This document shows, one piece after another, positions 17,385-24,894 of a stretch of 64,000 nucleotides of DNA; the stretch's first letter is position 1; each line of letters begins with the position of its first letter. Position numbers and translations under genes: made by a program. Origin of the DNA: an uncultured SAR116 cluster alpha proteobacterium (lineage in GTDB: Bacteria; Pseudomonadota; Alphaproteobacteria; Puniceispirillales; Marisalimonadaceae); NCBI GenBank assembly GCA_902543145.1, contig CACBXG010000002.1, forward strand, positions 1 through 64,000, in the 5' to 3' direction. The notes beneath the pieces are model-generated. The model worked only from the letters and a program-made list of their open reading frames with translations, did not search any database and had not been told where the DNA came from.

Positions 17385-18014
17385 CTATTTTGATTCAATT
17401 TTAATAAGTTCTAATTCTTTATTAACTTGAAACTTGACTTTGTCTCCCCTTTTAAGGTTTGAGATTATTTTTTTATCTGAGACATTAAATTCCATTGTCA
17501 TTGCTGGCATTAACTCACCTAATGGCCCATGTTTTATTGTTATTTTTGTCCCTCTTACGCGTTTAACTTGACCTTCACCATTCAACAGTTTTACATCAGT
17601 GCCTGATGTGTCTGAACCTTTTGGTGATACCTCAAATATAAATTCTCCCTTAATGGCATGACCATCTTCACTAAGTGCGCGCCATGCTGTTTTATAAATA
17701 CCGTCGTTTAATTTAGGTAGACTGATGATGTGACGTCTTAATTCTTTCATTAGATGATCTTTACTTAATTTTATCGGGGTTAAAGCTTCGTTCCCAAGAA
17801 GGCCACTAATTAATGATTTTTTTTGGTCTGATGTAACTTTTGAGAGCTCAACTTTGATCAATTTAGCTGGTGCAGTAAAAACAATTTCCATTTTTTCTGG
17901 AGCCTTTTGGATTATAGACCCATCTTTTGGTACTACAAAACCTACTGGCGAGTGAGCAAGAGCAGCTGAAAAATTCAGCAATAAACTTAATATAAATATT
18001 CCGAGTTTCTTCAT
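17385..18014 (-). CDS. Periplasmic CopC-CusF fusion copper chaperone
   Basis: A signal peptide ends at Ala20, leaving His21 as the mature N-terminus, the usual CopC copper ligand. The CopC domain runs to about residue 132 and includes SEDGHAIKG (115-123) with the second-site Asp/His. A CusF-like small barrel follows (about 145-207), with His162 and PAMTMEF giving Met172 and Met174. The aromatic that precedes PAMTM in E. coli CusF (Trp) is Met here. It is the first gene of the copper operon, behind a MerR-type promoter. Confidence 0.85.
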   Translation of the reverse strand: MKKLGIFILSLLLNFSAALAHSPVGFVVPKDGSIIQKAPEKMEIVFTAPAKLIKVELSKVTSDQKKSLISGLLGNEALTPIKLSKDHLMKELRRHIISLPKLNDGIYKTAWRALSEDGHAIKGEFIFEVSPKGSDTSGTDVKLLNGEGQVKRVRGTKITIKHGPLGELMPAMTMEFNVSDKKIISNLKRGDKVKFQVNKELELIKIESK

Positions 18015-18083
18015 TAATATTATCCAATAATTTTTAAACGATTTTGTGGTGAGTAAAAAAGTTTTTACGAGCCTTCATTATTT

Positions 18084-18114
18084 TATTTAATCTCTACCCT
18101 TAGGGGAGAGTCAA
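18084..18114 (-). promoter_or_regulatory. MerR/CueR-type promoter and operator of the copper operon
   Basis: On the minus strand, -35 TTGACT (18109-18114) and -10 TAAATA (18084-18089) are separated by 19 bases, the over-long spacing typical of MerR-regulated promoters. The spacer is filled by a dyad, CTCTACCCT / AGGGGAGAG (18092-18110), with 8 of 9 pairs. It lies about 70 bases before the CopC-CusF start. No MerR-family regulator is in the window. The rest of 18015-18342 is plain AT-rich sequence with no gene I can see. Confidence 0.7.
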
Positions 18115-18342
18115 CCATATTTTTAAATTTTATATATATTTTAAAAATATATCAAAATACCAAAATCATTCTAATGATTATTTCTCTATTATTTCCGGAG
18201 ATATCGATATTTTATTAAATAAATTATTTTATAAACCTTCTTATCAAAGAAGAGTGAAGAAAAAATTTTATTACTGTAATTTAAACATTAGAACCTAAAT
18301 TATTTTATTTAATTTTTAATATTATTTTGTTTAAATTATAAT

Positions 18343-19167
18343 ATGGTAAAAATTATTTTCAGCAGAAAAGGTCTCGATAGTACTGCCGGTGGGATCCCAA
18401 GTCCTAAAAAAGGAAAAAATATTCAAAGTTTTCCAATTCCATATAAAACAAATACGCTAACTTCATATGAGTATCTTGGTTTTGGGAAAGAAATAAATCA
18501 GTTATCTAAAAAAAAAATTAAACCTTCAGATACTTGTCATTTTGATCCCAACTTAGAAACTGGTCAGTTTGGCCAAGTAGGAGCTGCTCAAACACATCTC
18601 GAAAATAATAAGGTTGGAATAGGTGATATTTTTCTATTTTGGGGATGGTTTAGAGAAACTGTAGAATTTCATAATAAAATTTCCTTTTCAAAAACTGATC
18701 CTGGTCACTATAGAATGTTTGGCTGGTTTCAGATTGGAGAAATTATAAAACTTGGAGATGACCCAAGTTGGTATTTAAAGGAGAAACCAAAGCCAAGTTC
18801 GCACCCACACACCATTGGTAAATGGAAAAAAAATAATACTCTTTACATTGCAAAAAAAAATCTGGAAGGTTTTAAGTTAAAAAATTTTCCAGGGTTTGGA
18901 AAATTTAAAGCTACTAATATGACAAATTTAAGCTTTAACCCTTTAGTAAAAAAATCTAAATGGATTTGTCCTCAGTGGTTAAATCCTAAACGTGGTGGTT
19001 GTGGCATGTCATATCACAAAAATCTCAACAGATGGAAAGAAAATACAGTAGACATTGTTGGACGAGGCCAAGAGTTTGTTGCTAAACCTAAAAATGATAA
19101 AGAATGTAAAAAATGGTTAATGTCTATTTTTCAATCAGCTGATTTAAAAGAAAATATAAACGTTTAG
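18343..19167 (+). CDS. Nmad3-like protein (nucleotide modification associated domain 3)
   Basis: 274 residues. The N-terminus KIIFSRKGLDSTAGGIPSP, followed by the segments HFDPNL, FGQVGAAQTHL and GDIFLFWGWFR, agree with my memory of the Nmad3 family, found near DNA base-modification genes in phages and bacteria. The enzymatic role is unproven. No other DNA-modification gene is adjacent here. It is divergent from the copper operon and has no clear ribosome-binding site. Confidence 0.65.
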   Translation: MVKIIFSRKGLDSTAGGIPSPKKGKNIQSFPIPYKTNTLTSYEYLGFGKEINQLSKKKIKPSDTCHFDPNLETGQFGQVGAAQTHLENNKVGIGDIFLFWGWFRETVEFHNKISFSKTDPGHYRMFGWFQIGEIIKLGDDPSWYLKEKPKPSSHPHTIGKWKKNNTLYIAKKNLEGFKLKNFPGFGKFKATNMTNLSFNPLVKKSKWICPQWLNPKRGGCGMSYHKNLNRWKENTVDIVGRGQEFVAKPKNDKECKKWLMSIFQSADLKENINV

Positions 19168-19241
19168 ACTAAATGTATTCTTTAATGAGTTTATAAATCA
19201 ATAATGTTTACCAATGAATATTAGTTATTTAGAATATAAAT

Positions 19242-19875
19242 ATGAAATTAATTACTGCTACTCCAAGCCCATTTGCTCGTAAGGTACGTGTTGCTTTACT
19301 TGAAAAAAATATAAGTTATGAAGAAGTTATTGATATACCATGGAATTTAAACACCAAAACAAATGGTATTAATCCTCTTGGCAAAATTCCTATTCTTCTT
19401 TTAAAAGATCAAGAGCCTATGTTTGACAGCAAAGTTATAAATCAATATTTAGATTACTTAAAACCAAATCAACTTTTATATCCTAGGTCATTTCAAGAGA
19501 ACATTTCTGCTAGATTATTAGAAACAGTTGCAGATGGAATTTGTGACTCTGTTGTTTTAGTATTTTTAGAAAACTCTAGAAACAAAGATTTGAGAAGTAA
19601 AAATTGGATTAAAAGACAAGAGAAAAAAATTTTTGAAGGGGGTAAAGTATTTATCAAATTATCTTAAAGACAAACAATTTTTTGTTGGAAATAGTTTCAG
19701 CATTGCTGATATAAGCTGTTTTTCTTGCTTAGAATACATTGATCTTAGATTTCCAAAATTTGAATGGAAAAACAGATATAAAAATCTAAATAAATACTGG
19801 AATATTCATAAAATTAGAGATTCATTTAAAAAAACAAAACCAAAAACACAAATCATAGAACCTATTCAAGATTAA
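19242..19875 (+). pseudogene. Glutathione S-transferase with a frameshift
   Basis: The first frame (19242-19667) gives the thioredoxin-like domain: MKLITATPSPFARKVRVAL with the Ser-Pro-Phe active-site region, then GKIPILLL and DSKVINQYLD. The C-terminal helical domain continues in the next frame to 19875, with NSFSIADISCFSCLEYIDLR, the usual GST helix-capping segment. The frames join at a run of five G near 19638-19642, where losing one base restores IFEGVKYLSNYL. This is either gene decay or a homopolymer error in the assembly. Confidence 0.75.
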
Positions 19876-20014
19876 AAAAATAAACTTAACAAAATCTATG
19901 ATTATAATAATTTATTAATATAATAAAAATGCTTTTAAGTTTTAAATTAAACTGCCAAATTAAATTATTTATTGAAAAGATTATTTAGATTATCTCTGGA
20001 GTTGGGGATCAGTA

Positions 20015-20107
20015 ATGAGTAAATTGGGAATTATTTTAATAATTTTATTTGTAATTTTTATATTTTTTCCAACTATGTCTTATTGGATTAATCAGTGGAG
20101 TTTTTAA
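20015..20107 (+). CDS. 30-residue single-pass membrane peptide
   Basis: MSKLGIILIILFVIFIFF is a single hydrophobic helix, followed by a short tail ending QWSF. A GGAG/GGGG-rich region 10-20 bases upstream may be the ribosome-binding site. Its stop is 3 bases before the start of the five-cysteine protein at 20111, so the pair is likely translated together. The function is unknown. Confidence 0.45.
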   Translation: MSKLGIILIILFVIFIFFPTMSYWINQWSF

Positions 20108-20110
20108 AAG

Positions 20111-20344
20111 ATGTTTAAGTTAAATAGTTTTTGTAAAGAATGTTTTGATCCACATAAAATAATATGGAGTTGTAAAAAAAACTTTTTGGATAAAAATTGG
20201 ATTTATCTTTGTGGTAATTGCATAAGATATTATCAATATTTAAATGGTAAAGATTTTAGATCTCAATTCCAAAATATAAAATCTTTCATTAAGTGTAGTT
20301 TACAGTTGAAGGAAATAGAACTGCCATTTTATGAAGCAATGTAA
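20111..20344 (+). CDS. 77-residue five-cysteine mini-protein (putative zinc ribbon), member C
   Basis: Cysteines at 8, 11, 21, 34 and 37: C-x2-C-x9-C-x12-C-x2-C. The C-terminal half (SQFQNIKSFIKC, then KEIELPFYEAM) aligns with member B at 11694-11915, which shows common descent. It sits between a 30-residue membrane peptide (3-base gap) and a 96-residue membrane protein (8-base gap). The function is unknown. Confidence 0.75.
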   Translation: MFKLNSFCKECFDPHKIIWSCKKNFLDKNWIYLCGNCIRYYQYLNGKDFRSQFQNIKSFIKCSLQLKEIELPFYEAM

Positions 20345-20352
20345 ATAAAATT

Positions 20353-20643
20353 ATGGAACATATGATTTTTGAAATATTTATATTTTGTATGTTTATAATT
20401 TTAGGTGTTTTAATTTTTGGTATAATGAAATGGTTATTTAAATATTTAAAACTATGCTACCTCCACATTAATTGGAAAATTAAAATATTGATTATTTTTC
20501 CTCTAAGTGCTCTTATAATTATCCCTTGGTTTCTTTTTCAAACTCTAATTTTTAAAGGTTATGTAGAATTAATTATGGCAATTATATTAGGGTCTATCGG
20601 GTCTCACTATATTTTTGGTGATGAAGAAAAAAATGAAATTTAA
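20353..20643 (+). CDS. Small three-helix membrane protein
   Basis: 96 residues with hydrophobic helices at about 5-25, 44-64 and 70-86, and an acidic tail GDEEKNEI. No family recognised. Flanked on both sides by five-cysteine mini-proteins (gaps of 8 and 24 bases), so the four genes 20015-20877 look like one transcript. Confidence 0.6.
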   Translation: MEHMIFEIFIFCMFIILGVLIFGIMKWLFKYLKLCYLHINWKIKILIIFPLSALIIIPWFLFQTLIFKGYVELIMAIILGSIGSHYIFGDEEKNEI

Positions 20644-20667
20644 AAAATATTTATATATTATTATTCT

Positions 20668-20877
20668 ATGAAATATCATTATTGTTCAAGATGTAATCAT
20701 CCCTCTAAAAAATTATTTAATTGTAAGTACGAAAAAAATGACAATGATTATTTTGTTCTTTGTGCCAATTGTGCATTAAAGTGTAGCAAGATTTTTAAAA
20801 AAACTTTTAAATCAAAATCTGGAAAATTTGTTTCAATTGGTTTGTTAAAATCCAGGAAAGAAAGAAGTATTTTTTAA
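20668..20877 (+). CDS. 69-residue five-cysteine mini-protein (putative zinc ribbon), member D
   Basis: Cysteines at 6, 9, 19, 32 and 35: C-x2-C-x9-C-x12-C-x2-C, with a sixth at 39. The tail is strongly basic (KIFKKTFKSKSGKF, then KSRKERS). The family match rests on the cysteine spacing and the shared shape of the N-terminal half; the C-terminal half differs from members B and C. The function is unknown. Confidence 0.7.
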   Translation: MKYHYCSRCNHPSKKLFNCKYEKNDNDYFVLCANCALKCSKIFKKTFKSKSGKFVSIGLLKSRKERSIF

Positions 20878-20940
20878 TTCTATTCAAAAAAATATTGAAT
20901 AATCTTTACCTCTAATTTTAAATTTGTTTAAATTACGTGC

Positions 20941-21303
20941 ATGACAAAACCAATAAATATATATTCTAAATTCAATAAATTTTATGATTACTGGTCTCCA
21001 AAAGTAATATCTGAGATGAATAATTATCAATTCAAACTAGTTAAAATAAAAGGGGAATTTATTAAACATCATCATTCAGACACAGATGAAGTTTTTATTG
21101 TAATCAAAGGTAGTATGAAAATAGAATTTGATGCAGAAATCATAGAAGTAAATGAAGGTGAAATGATAGTAGTACCTAAAGGGGTGGATCACAAACCAAC
21201 TGCTGAAAACGAGTGTCATGTGATGTTAGTAGAACCAAAAGGAATATTAAATACTGGTAACGTAAAAGGAGATTTAACAGCTCCTAATGATGAATGGATT
21301 TAA
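20941..21303 (+). CDS. Cupin-domain protein
   Basis: A single-domain cupin of 120 residues. Metal ligands are in place: the HHH run at 43-45 with Glu50 in motif 1, and His84 in VPKGVDH as motif 2. Similar small cupins are often annotated as mannose-6-phosphate isomerase-like, but the substrate cannot be told. It lies 3 bases before the MORN-like gene. Confidence 0.8.
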   Translation: MTKPINIYSKFNKFYDYWSPKVISEMNNYQFKLVKIKGEFIKHHHSDTDEVFIVIKGSMKIEFDAEIIEVNEGEMIVVPKGVDHKPTAENECHVMLVEPKGILNTGNVKGDLTAPNDEWI

Positions 21304-21306
21304 GCA

Positions 21307-21888
21307 ATGATTTCAGTTTATGTAAAATTCATTTGGATGATTGTTTTTACATTCCTTATCTTTTTTATAGTTCGTTCTGTTCATAGTGAGACCATGAATG
21401 ATTTAATTTGGGAAAAAGGAATTTATTATAAAAAAAATACCAATATTCCTTTCAGTGGAAAGATAAATGGAAACATCAAAGGTCAGTTCCAAGAAGGAAA
21501 GAAAGAAGGTACATGGTTAAGATATTATAGTAATGGACAATTATTTTCTGTATCAAATTATAAAACTGGTAGAAAAAATGGTGCCTGGATTACTTACAAC
21601 AATAAAGGTCATTTAATAGAAAAAGGTCAATACAAAAATGATCTTGAAGAGGGTCACTGGATACGTCTATTTGAAAATGGTGAAATAAGCTACAAAGGTA
21701 AGTTTAAGAATGGCAAAAAATCAGGATCTTGGGTTGCTTTCTATTATAATGGACAATTGAAATATCAAGGGAATTATAAAAACGGGACCAAGGATGGTTA
21801 TTGGGAATATTTTTCTCCATCTGGTTATTTATATGAGGATTATTCTGGTTATTTTAAAAACAATAAAAAAGTTAGCAGTAAAATTTGA
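21307..21888 (+). CDS. YwqK-type MORN-repeat protein
   Basis: An N-terminal membrane/signal segment (about residues 6-25) is followed by five or six repeats of about 23 residues with the pattern KNGKK-x-G-x-W-x2-YY-x-NGQL. This is the MORN-variant repeat seen in YwqK-family proteins, which are often called toxin-antitoxin associated on weak grounds. No toxin partner is adjacent. Likely exported or membrane-anchored with a beta-sheet repeat surface. Confidence 0.8.
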   Translation: MISVYVKFIWMIVFTFLIFFIVRSVHSETMNDLIWEKGIYYKKNTNIPFSGKINGNIKGQFQEGKKEGTWLRYYSNGQLFSVSNYKTGRKNGAWITYNNKGHLIEKGQYKNDLEEGHWIRLFENGEISYKGKFKNGKKSGSWVAFYYNGQLKYQGNYKNGTKDGYWEYFSPSGYLYEDYSGYFKNNKKVSSKI

Positions 21889-21908
21889 AAAAAATTACTA
21901 ACTTAATT

Positions 21909-22154
21909 TTAGCCTGCAACTCCTCTTAGCATTGAAATAAATGGAATTATTTTAGATACAAAATTTTGAATTAGAGCAACAGGATTAATTCCAAATCTTG
22001 GCAAAATAAAAAATATCATTACTACAACCAATAGTGTTAAAATTATTGGAAAGATGAATTTAGGACTTCCATTCTCTCTTTTAGACATAAATAAATTAAA
22101 TACAAAATAAGCAATCGAAAGAATGATAACTAAAAAGATTATAAGTTTTAACAT
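21909..22154 (-). CDS. Small two/three-helix membrane protein
   Basis: 81 residues with helices at about 2-20, 32-52 and 60-75. No catalytic motif. It converges on the MORN-repeat gene. Its start codon and first codons lie in a 20-bp tandem duplication; starting in the outer copy gives only an eight-codon dead-end frame. Confidence 0.55.
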   Translation of the reverse strand: MLKLIIFLVIILSIAYFVFNLFMSKRENGSPKFIFPIILTLLVVVMIFFILPRFGINPVALIQNFVSKIIPFISMLRGVAG

Positions 22155-22180
22155 TTATTTATAAGTTTTAACATTTATTA
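22141..22180. repeat. 20-bp tandem duplication over a start codon
   Basis: Two adjacent copies of ATAAGTTTTAACATTTATT plus one base (22141-22160 and 22161-22180), differing only in the last base. Each copy carries, on the minus strand, the same start codon and first codons. Confidence 0.9.
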
Positions 22181-22193
22181 AGTTTATGCTTTA

Positions 22194-22340
22194 TTACTGT
22201 AAGTTTGGTTTTTTTGAAAAATGTTTAGTTAACATTTTTCTTATGTTGTCCTTAATTTTAGAGTAATTCCAAATACAGACAAATGAAGCTAAAGCTAAAA
22301 CAAATGTAGAAAATAAACTTGTTGTAGAACCAATACACAT
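22194..22340 (-). CDS. 48-residue single-pass membrane peptide
   Basis: Minus-strand frame from ATG 22340. It has a hydrophobic helix at about residues 8-24 and then a basic tail ending SKKPNLQ. The ribosome-binding site is weak. Its layout matches the other tiny membrane peptides of this region. No homologue recognised. Confidence 0.4.
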   Translation of the reverse strand: MCIGSTTSLFSTFVLALASFVCIWNYSKIKDNIRKMLTKHFSKKPNLQ

Positions 22341-22424
22341 AGTTTCACGTTAATTTAAGAATAGATACTTTTCAAGTTGTATTTAAAAAATTAAACATTT
22401 TTAATTTAATATTTTTTCTTATAT

Positions 22425-22967
22425 TTAATAAATATCTGTAAGCGACGAATTATTATTTTTTGGATTATTTACATCCATAGAAACACGATAAAAATTTATA
22501 TTATTGTTTGCATTACTATTAAAAATATCTTTTCCTAAAAGAAATGACGTAATTTCAGACTCTTCTAATAAGACAGGTTGTCTGTGATGTATATGATTTA
22601 TTTGATCTACGGAATTTCTTGTCAAAACTAAACAACCAATCTCATTATATAGACCGGCAAAATAATTAGTTTGGGAAAAGTGATAATAAGGTATTTTTTT
22701 ATTATCTTTTCTTTGCCACTCATACCAACCATTGTTAAAAATTATACATCTCTTTGAATTTTTAAATGATGGCTTTTCATTCATAGTTTCAGACCGACAA
22801 TTAATTAGGTTCATATCCTGTTTCCATAATGGAGAATATGACCATTTCATTAACAGAGATTTTTCTTTAGTTTTTACTGGTACTAATTGTGACGGACATA
22901 CATTATAAGATACTTCATATTCTAAATTGAATGCATTTTTTGACGAAATAACAAATCTTCCACACAT
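22425..22967 (-). CDS. yedK: SRAP (YedK/HMCES) abasic-site protein
   Basis: Forms a covalent adduct with abasic sites in single-stranded DNA. The start is set at 22967 so that the protein begins MCGRF, because the mature catalytic residue must be Cys2; an upstream in-frame start would bury it. YNVCPSQ, GWYEW (active-site Glu) and HHRQPVLL (active-site His) are all present. At 180 residues it is a little shorter than E. coli YedK. Confidence 0.87.
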   Translation of the reverse strand: MCGRFVISSKNAFNLEYEVSYNVCPSQLVPVKTKEKSLLMKWSYSPLWKQDMNLINCRSETMNEKPSFKNSKRCIIFNNGWYEWQRKDNKKIPYYHFSQTNYFAGLYNEIGCLVLTRNSVDQINHIHHRQPVLLEESEITSFLLGKDIFNSNANNNINFYRVSMDVNNPKNNNSSLTDIY

Positions 22968-23075
22968 CTGAATAGAATACCTTATTCTATTCAAAACTAG
23001 TAAAAAAAAAAAAATTAATTAATAATTATTATAAAGATTTAAAAATTAATGTTTATGTTGTTCTGAGTTAAACCT

Positions 23076-23453
23076 TTGCTTGGTGATATTATTTTAATTT
23101 TACATTTTCTTGTTGTAATTTTTATTACTGTTGGTTTTTTATTAGTACCTATTGGTTATTATTATGATTGGAGTTGGATAAAAAACTTTAAACTAAGATT
23201 ATTTCATTTTGGTCTAATGTTTATAGTGACATTCGAAACTCTTGTTGGCATAACTTGTCCATTAACCTCTATTGAAAATTATCTTCGAGGAATAAATAAT
23301 AGTAAATCTTTTATTTCTTTTTGGATTGAAAAGATTATTTACTGGGACTTTCCAACTAGTTTTTTTATATTTTTATATTTTGTATGTTTAGGATGGACAT
23401 TTTTAATGTGGAAGATTTATCCACCAAAGTTTAAGAACAGTTATTTGAAATAA
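23076..23453 (+). CDS. DUF2784-like membrane protein
   Basis: 125 residues with about four helices. The early HFLVVIFITVGFLL, ETLVGITCPLTSIENYLR and IYWDFP segments are those of the DUF2784 family of unknown function. The start is TTG at 23076; no better codon lies in frame. Confidence 0.75.
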   Translation: MLGDIILILHFLVVIFITVGFLLVPIGYYYDWSWIKNFKLRLFHFGLMFIVTFETLVGITCPLTSIENYLRGINNSKSFISFWIEKIIYWDFPTSFFIFLYFVCLGWTFLMWKIYPPKFKNSYLK

Positions 23454-23500
23454 TTTATCATAAATATTAGATTAAAAACTTTAACAAATAAGAGATTAAT

Positions 23501-23674
23501 ATGGATTTTAAATATGCTCAAAGTTGGTTACTTGGAATTGTTTGCTTTGTATATGGAATTTATAGAATTATAGGTGGATCGGATGAATCCTTTAATTGGG
23601 TAGATGCTGCAGCTATTTTTGGATTTTGCTATTCAATTTATTATACCCAACTAAAAAAATTAGGAGAAGATTAG
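23501..23674 (+). CDS. 57-residue small membrane protein
   Basis: Two hydrophobic helices (about residues 9-26 and 36-51) with the loop GGSDESFNWVD between. It follows the DUF2784 gene by 47 bases in the same direction. The function is unknown. The composition is protein-like, with Trp and Gly at helix borders, and the layout resembles the protein at 26429-26614. Confidence 0.5.
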   Translation: MDFKYAQSWLLGIVCFVYGIYRIIGGSDESFNWVDAAAIFGFCYSIYYTQLKKLGED

Positions 23675-23744
23675 AGATATTCAATTATGAATAAACATAC
23701 ATTTTGTATATATAAGTATGTATAATTTTATTAATTATTATATA

Positions 23745-23939
23745 TTAATTTTTTTTTAATAGATTCTTAATGCTGTTTAAAAGTTGTTGATTATCGTCTT
23801 TATACTTGAATTTTATTAATGCAATTTTATCATCAATGTTATTAGCTTTTTCCAGATAAGAGTTAAAAAAATTACTTTTCTTGGATTTTAGCTTTTCTTC
23901 AGTTTTAAATTTATTAAGCTTATTATTTTCTTTATTCAT
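23745..23939 (-). CDS. Short lysine-rich hypothetical protein
   Basis: 64 residues, a quarter of them lysine, predicted to be mostly helical. No ribosome-binding site is clear and no family is recognised. The low-complexity, AT-driven composition means this may be a chance frame. Confidence 0.3.
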   Translation of the reverse strand: MNKENNKLNKFKTEEKLKSKKSNFFNSYLEKANNIDDKIALIKFKYKDDNQQLLNSIKNLLKKN

Positions 23940-24035
23940 AAATTATAGTACCACATGACAGCTCTTAAAATAAATATAACTTGAAAATTTTTATTACTCT
24001 TTACGTTAAGCTATTAATCAGTTTAAAATTTACAT

Positions 24036-24368
24036 ATGATAAAAGATAAATTTTGCTTTGTATATGTAACAGTTGAGAATTTTGAGCAAGCAGAGCTAAT
24101 TGCTGAACTTGCGATTAAAGACAAATTAGTAGCATGCGCAAATATTTTCCCAGAGTCTCATTCCATGTTTGAATGGAAAGGAGAAGTTAAATTAGAAAAA
24201 GAAACAGTTTTACTTTTAAAAACATTAGTTAATAAATATGATTTACTTGAAAAGTTAATAATTAAAAATCACGTATACGAAACACCATGTATACTTAAGA
24301 TAGATGTTTCTAAGGGGCATAAAGATTTTTTAAAATGGGTTGAAACGTCTGTAAGTCTATCTGATTAA
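24036..24368 (+). CDS. cutA: CutA1 divalent-cation tolerance protein
   Basis: 110 residues of the trimeric, PII-like CutA fold. The signatures LVACANIFP, FEWKGEV and HVYETPCILKIDV are visible. Named for copper tolerance in E. coli, although its real role in most bacteria is unsettled. It is followed 1 base later by the DUF4174 gene. Confidence 0.92.
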   Translation: MIKDKFCFVYVTVENFEQAELIAELAIKDKLVACANIFPESHSMFEWKGEVKLEKETVLLLKTLVNKYDLLEKLIIKNHVYETPCILKIDVSKGHKDFLKWVETSVSLSD

Positions 24369-24369
24369 A

Positions 24370-24807
24370 ATGTATAAATTATATATGAAAAAAATATCTA
24401 CTTTTTTAATGATTTCGATTATGTCTATTTCAATGAGTTATGCTTCTGAAAAAATAATCTTGGAAGACTATATCAATTCTTTTGCATGGGAAAAAAGGAT
24501 AGTCCTTTTTATTTCAAAATCAAAATACGTTTATTTCATAAATGAAACCGATAATTTTTTTAAAAAAAACAAGTGTGAGAATAATAATAGAAATTTAAAG
24601 TATATTCGAATAGTAGGTGATGAAGTAAAAAAATATAATATTTCAGAAAAATTTAAAAACAAATATGGAATGTGGTTGATTGGTTATGACGGTCAAATAA
24701 AATCATATTCATCAGATATCTCATTATTAAAAGAAATTTATAATGTTGTAGACAAAATGCCTTTAAGGAAAGAAGAAATAATAAAACAAAAAATTAAATG
24801 TAACTAA
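24370..24807 (+). CDS. Exported DUF4174-like protein
   Basis: 145 residues, or 140 from ATG 24385, which gives a cleaner signal peptide (MKKISTFLMISIMSISMSYA). The mature part contains FAWEKRIVLFISKS and GMWLIGYDGQIKS, matching the thioredoxin-like DUF4174 pattern without a CxxC. Probably periplasmic. It is separated from cutA by a single base and so is co-transcribed with it. Confidence 0.7.
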   Translation: MYKLYMKKISTFLMISIMSISMSYASEKIILEDYINSFAWEKRIVLFISKSKYVYFINETDNFFKKNKCENNNRNLKYIRIVGDEVKKYNISEKFKNKYGMWLIGYDGQIKSYSSDISLLKEIYNVVDKMPLRKEEIIKQKIKCN

Positions 24808-24894
24808 TAAATTAAGTTGATAGTTGAATAAAATAAAAAAATTACCAAATATCTATATGATCACGAAATTAAAACATCTGCTATACTCTACAAA

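Noticed and set aside
21307-21888. Toxin-antitoxin module around the YwqK-like protein
   Set aside because: The name antitoxin for this family rests on weak evidence, and no toxin-like gene is adjacent; it is described only as a MORN-repeat protein.
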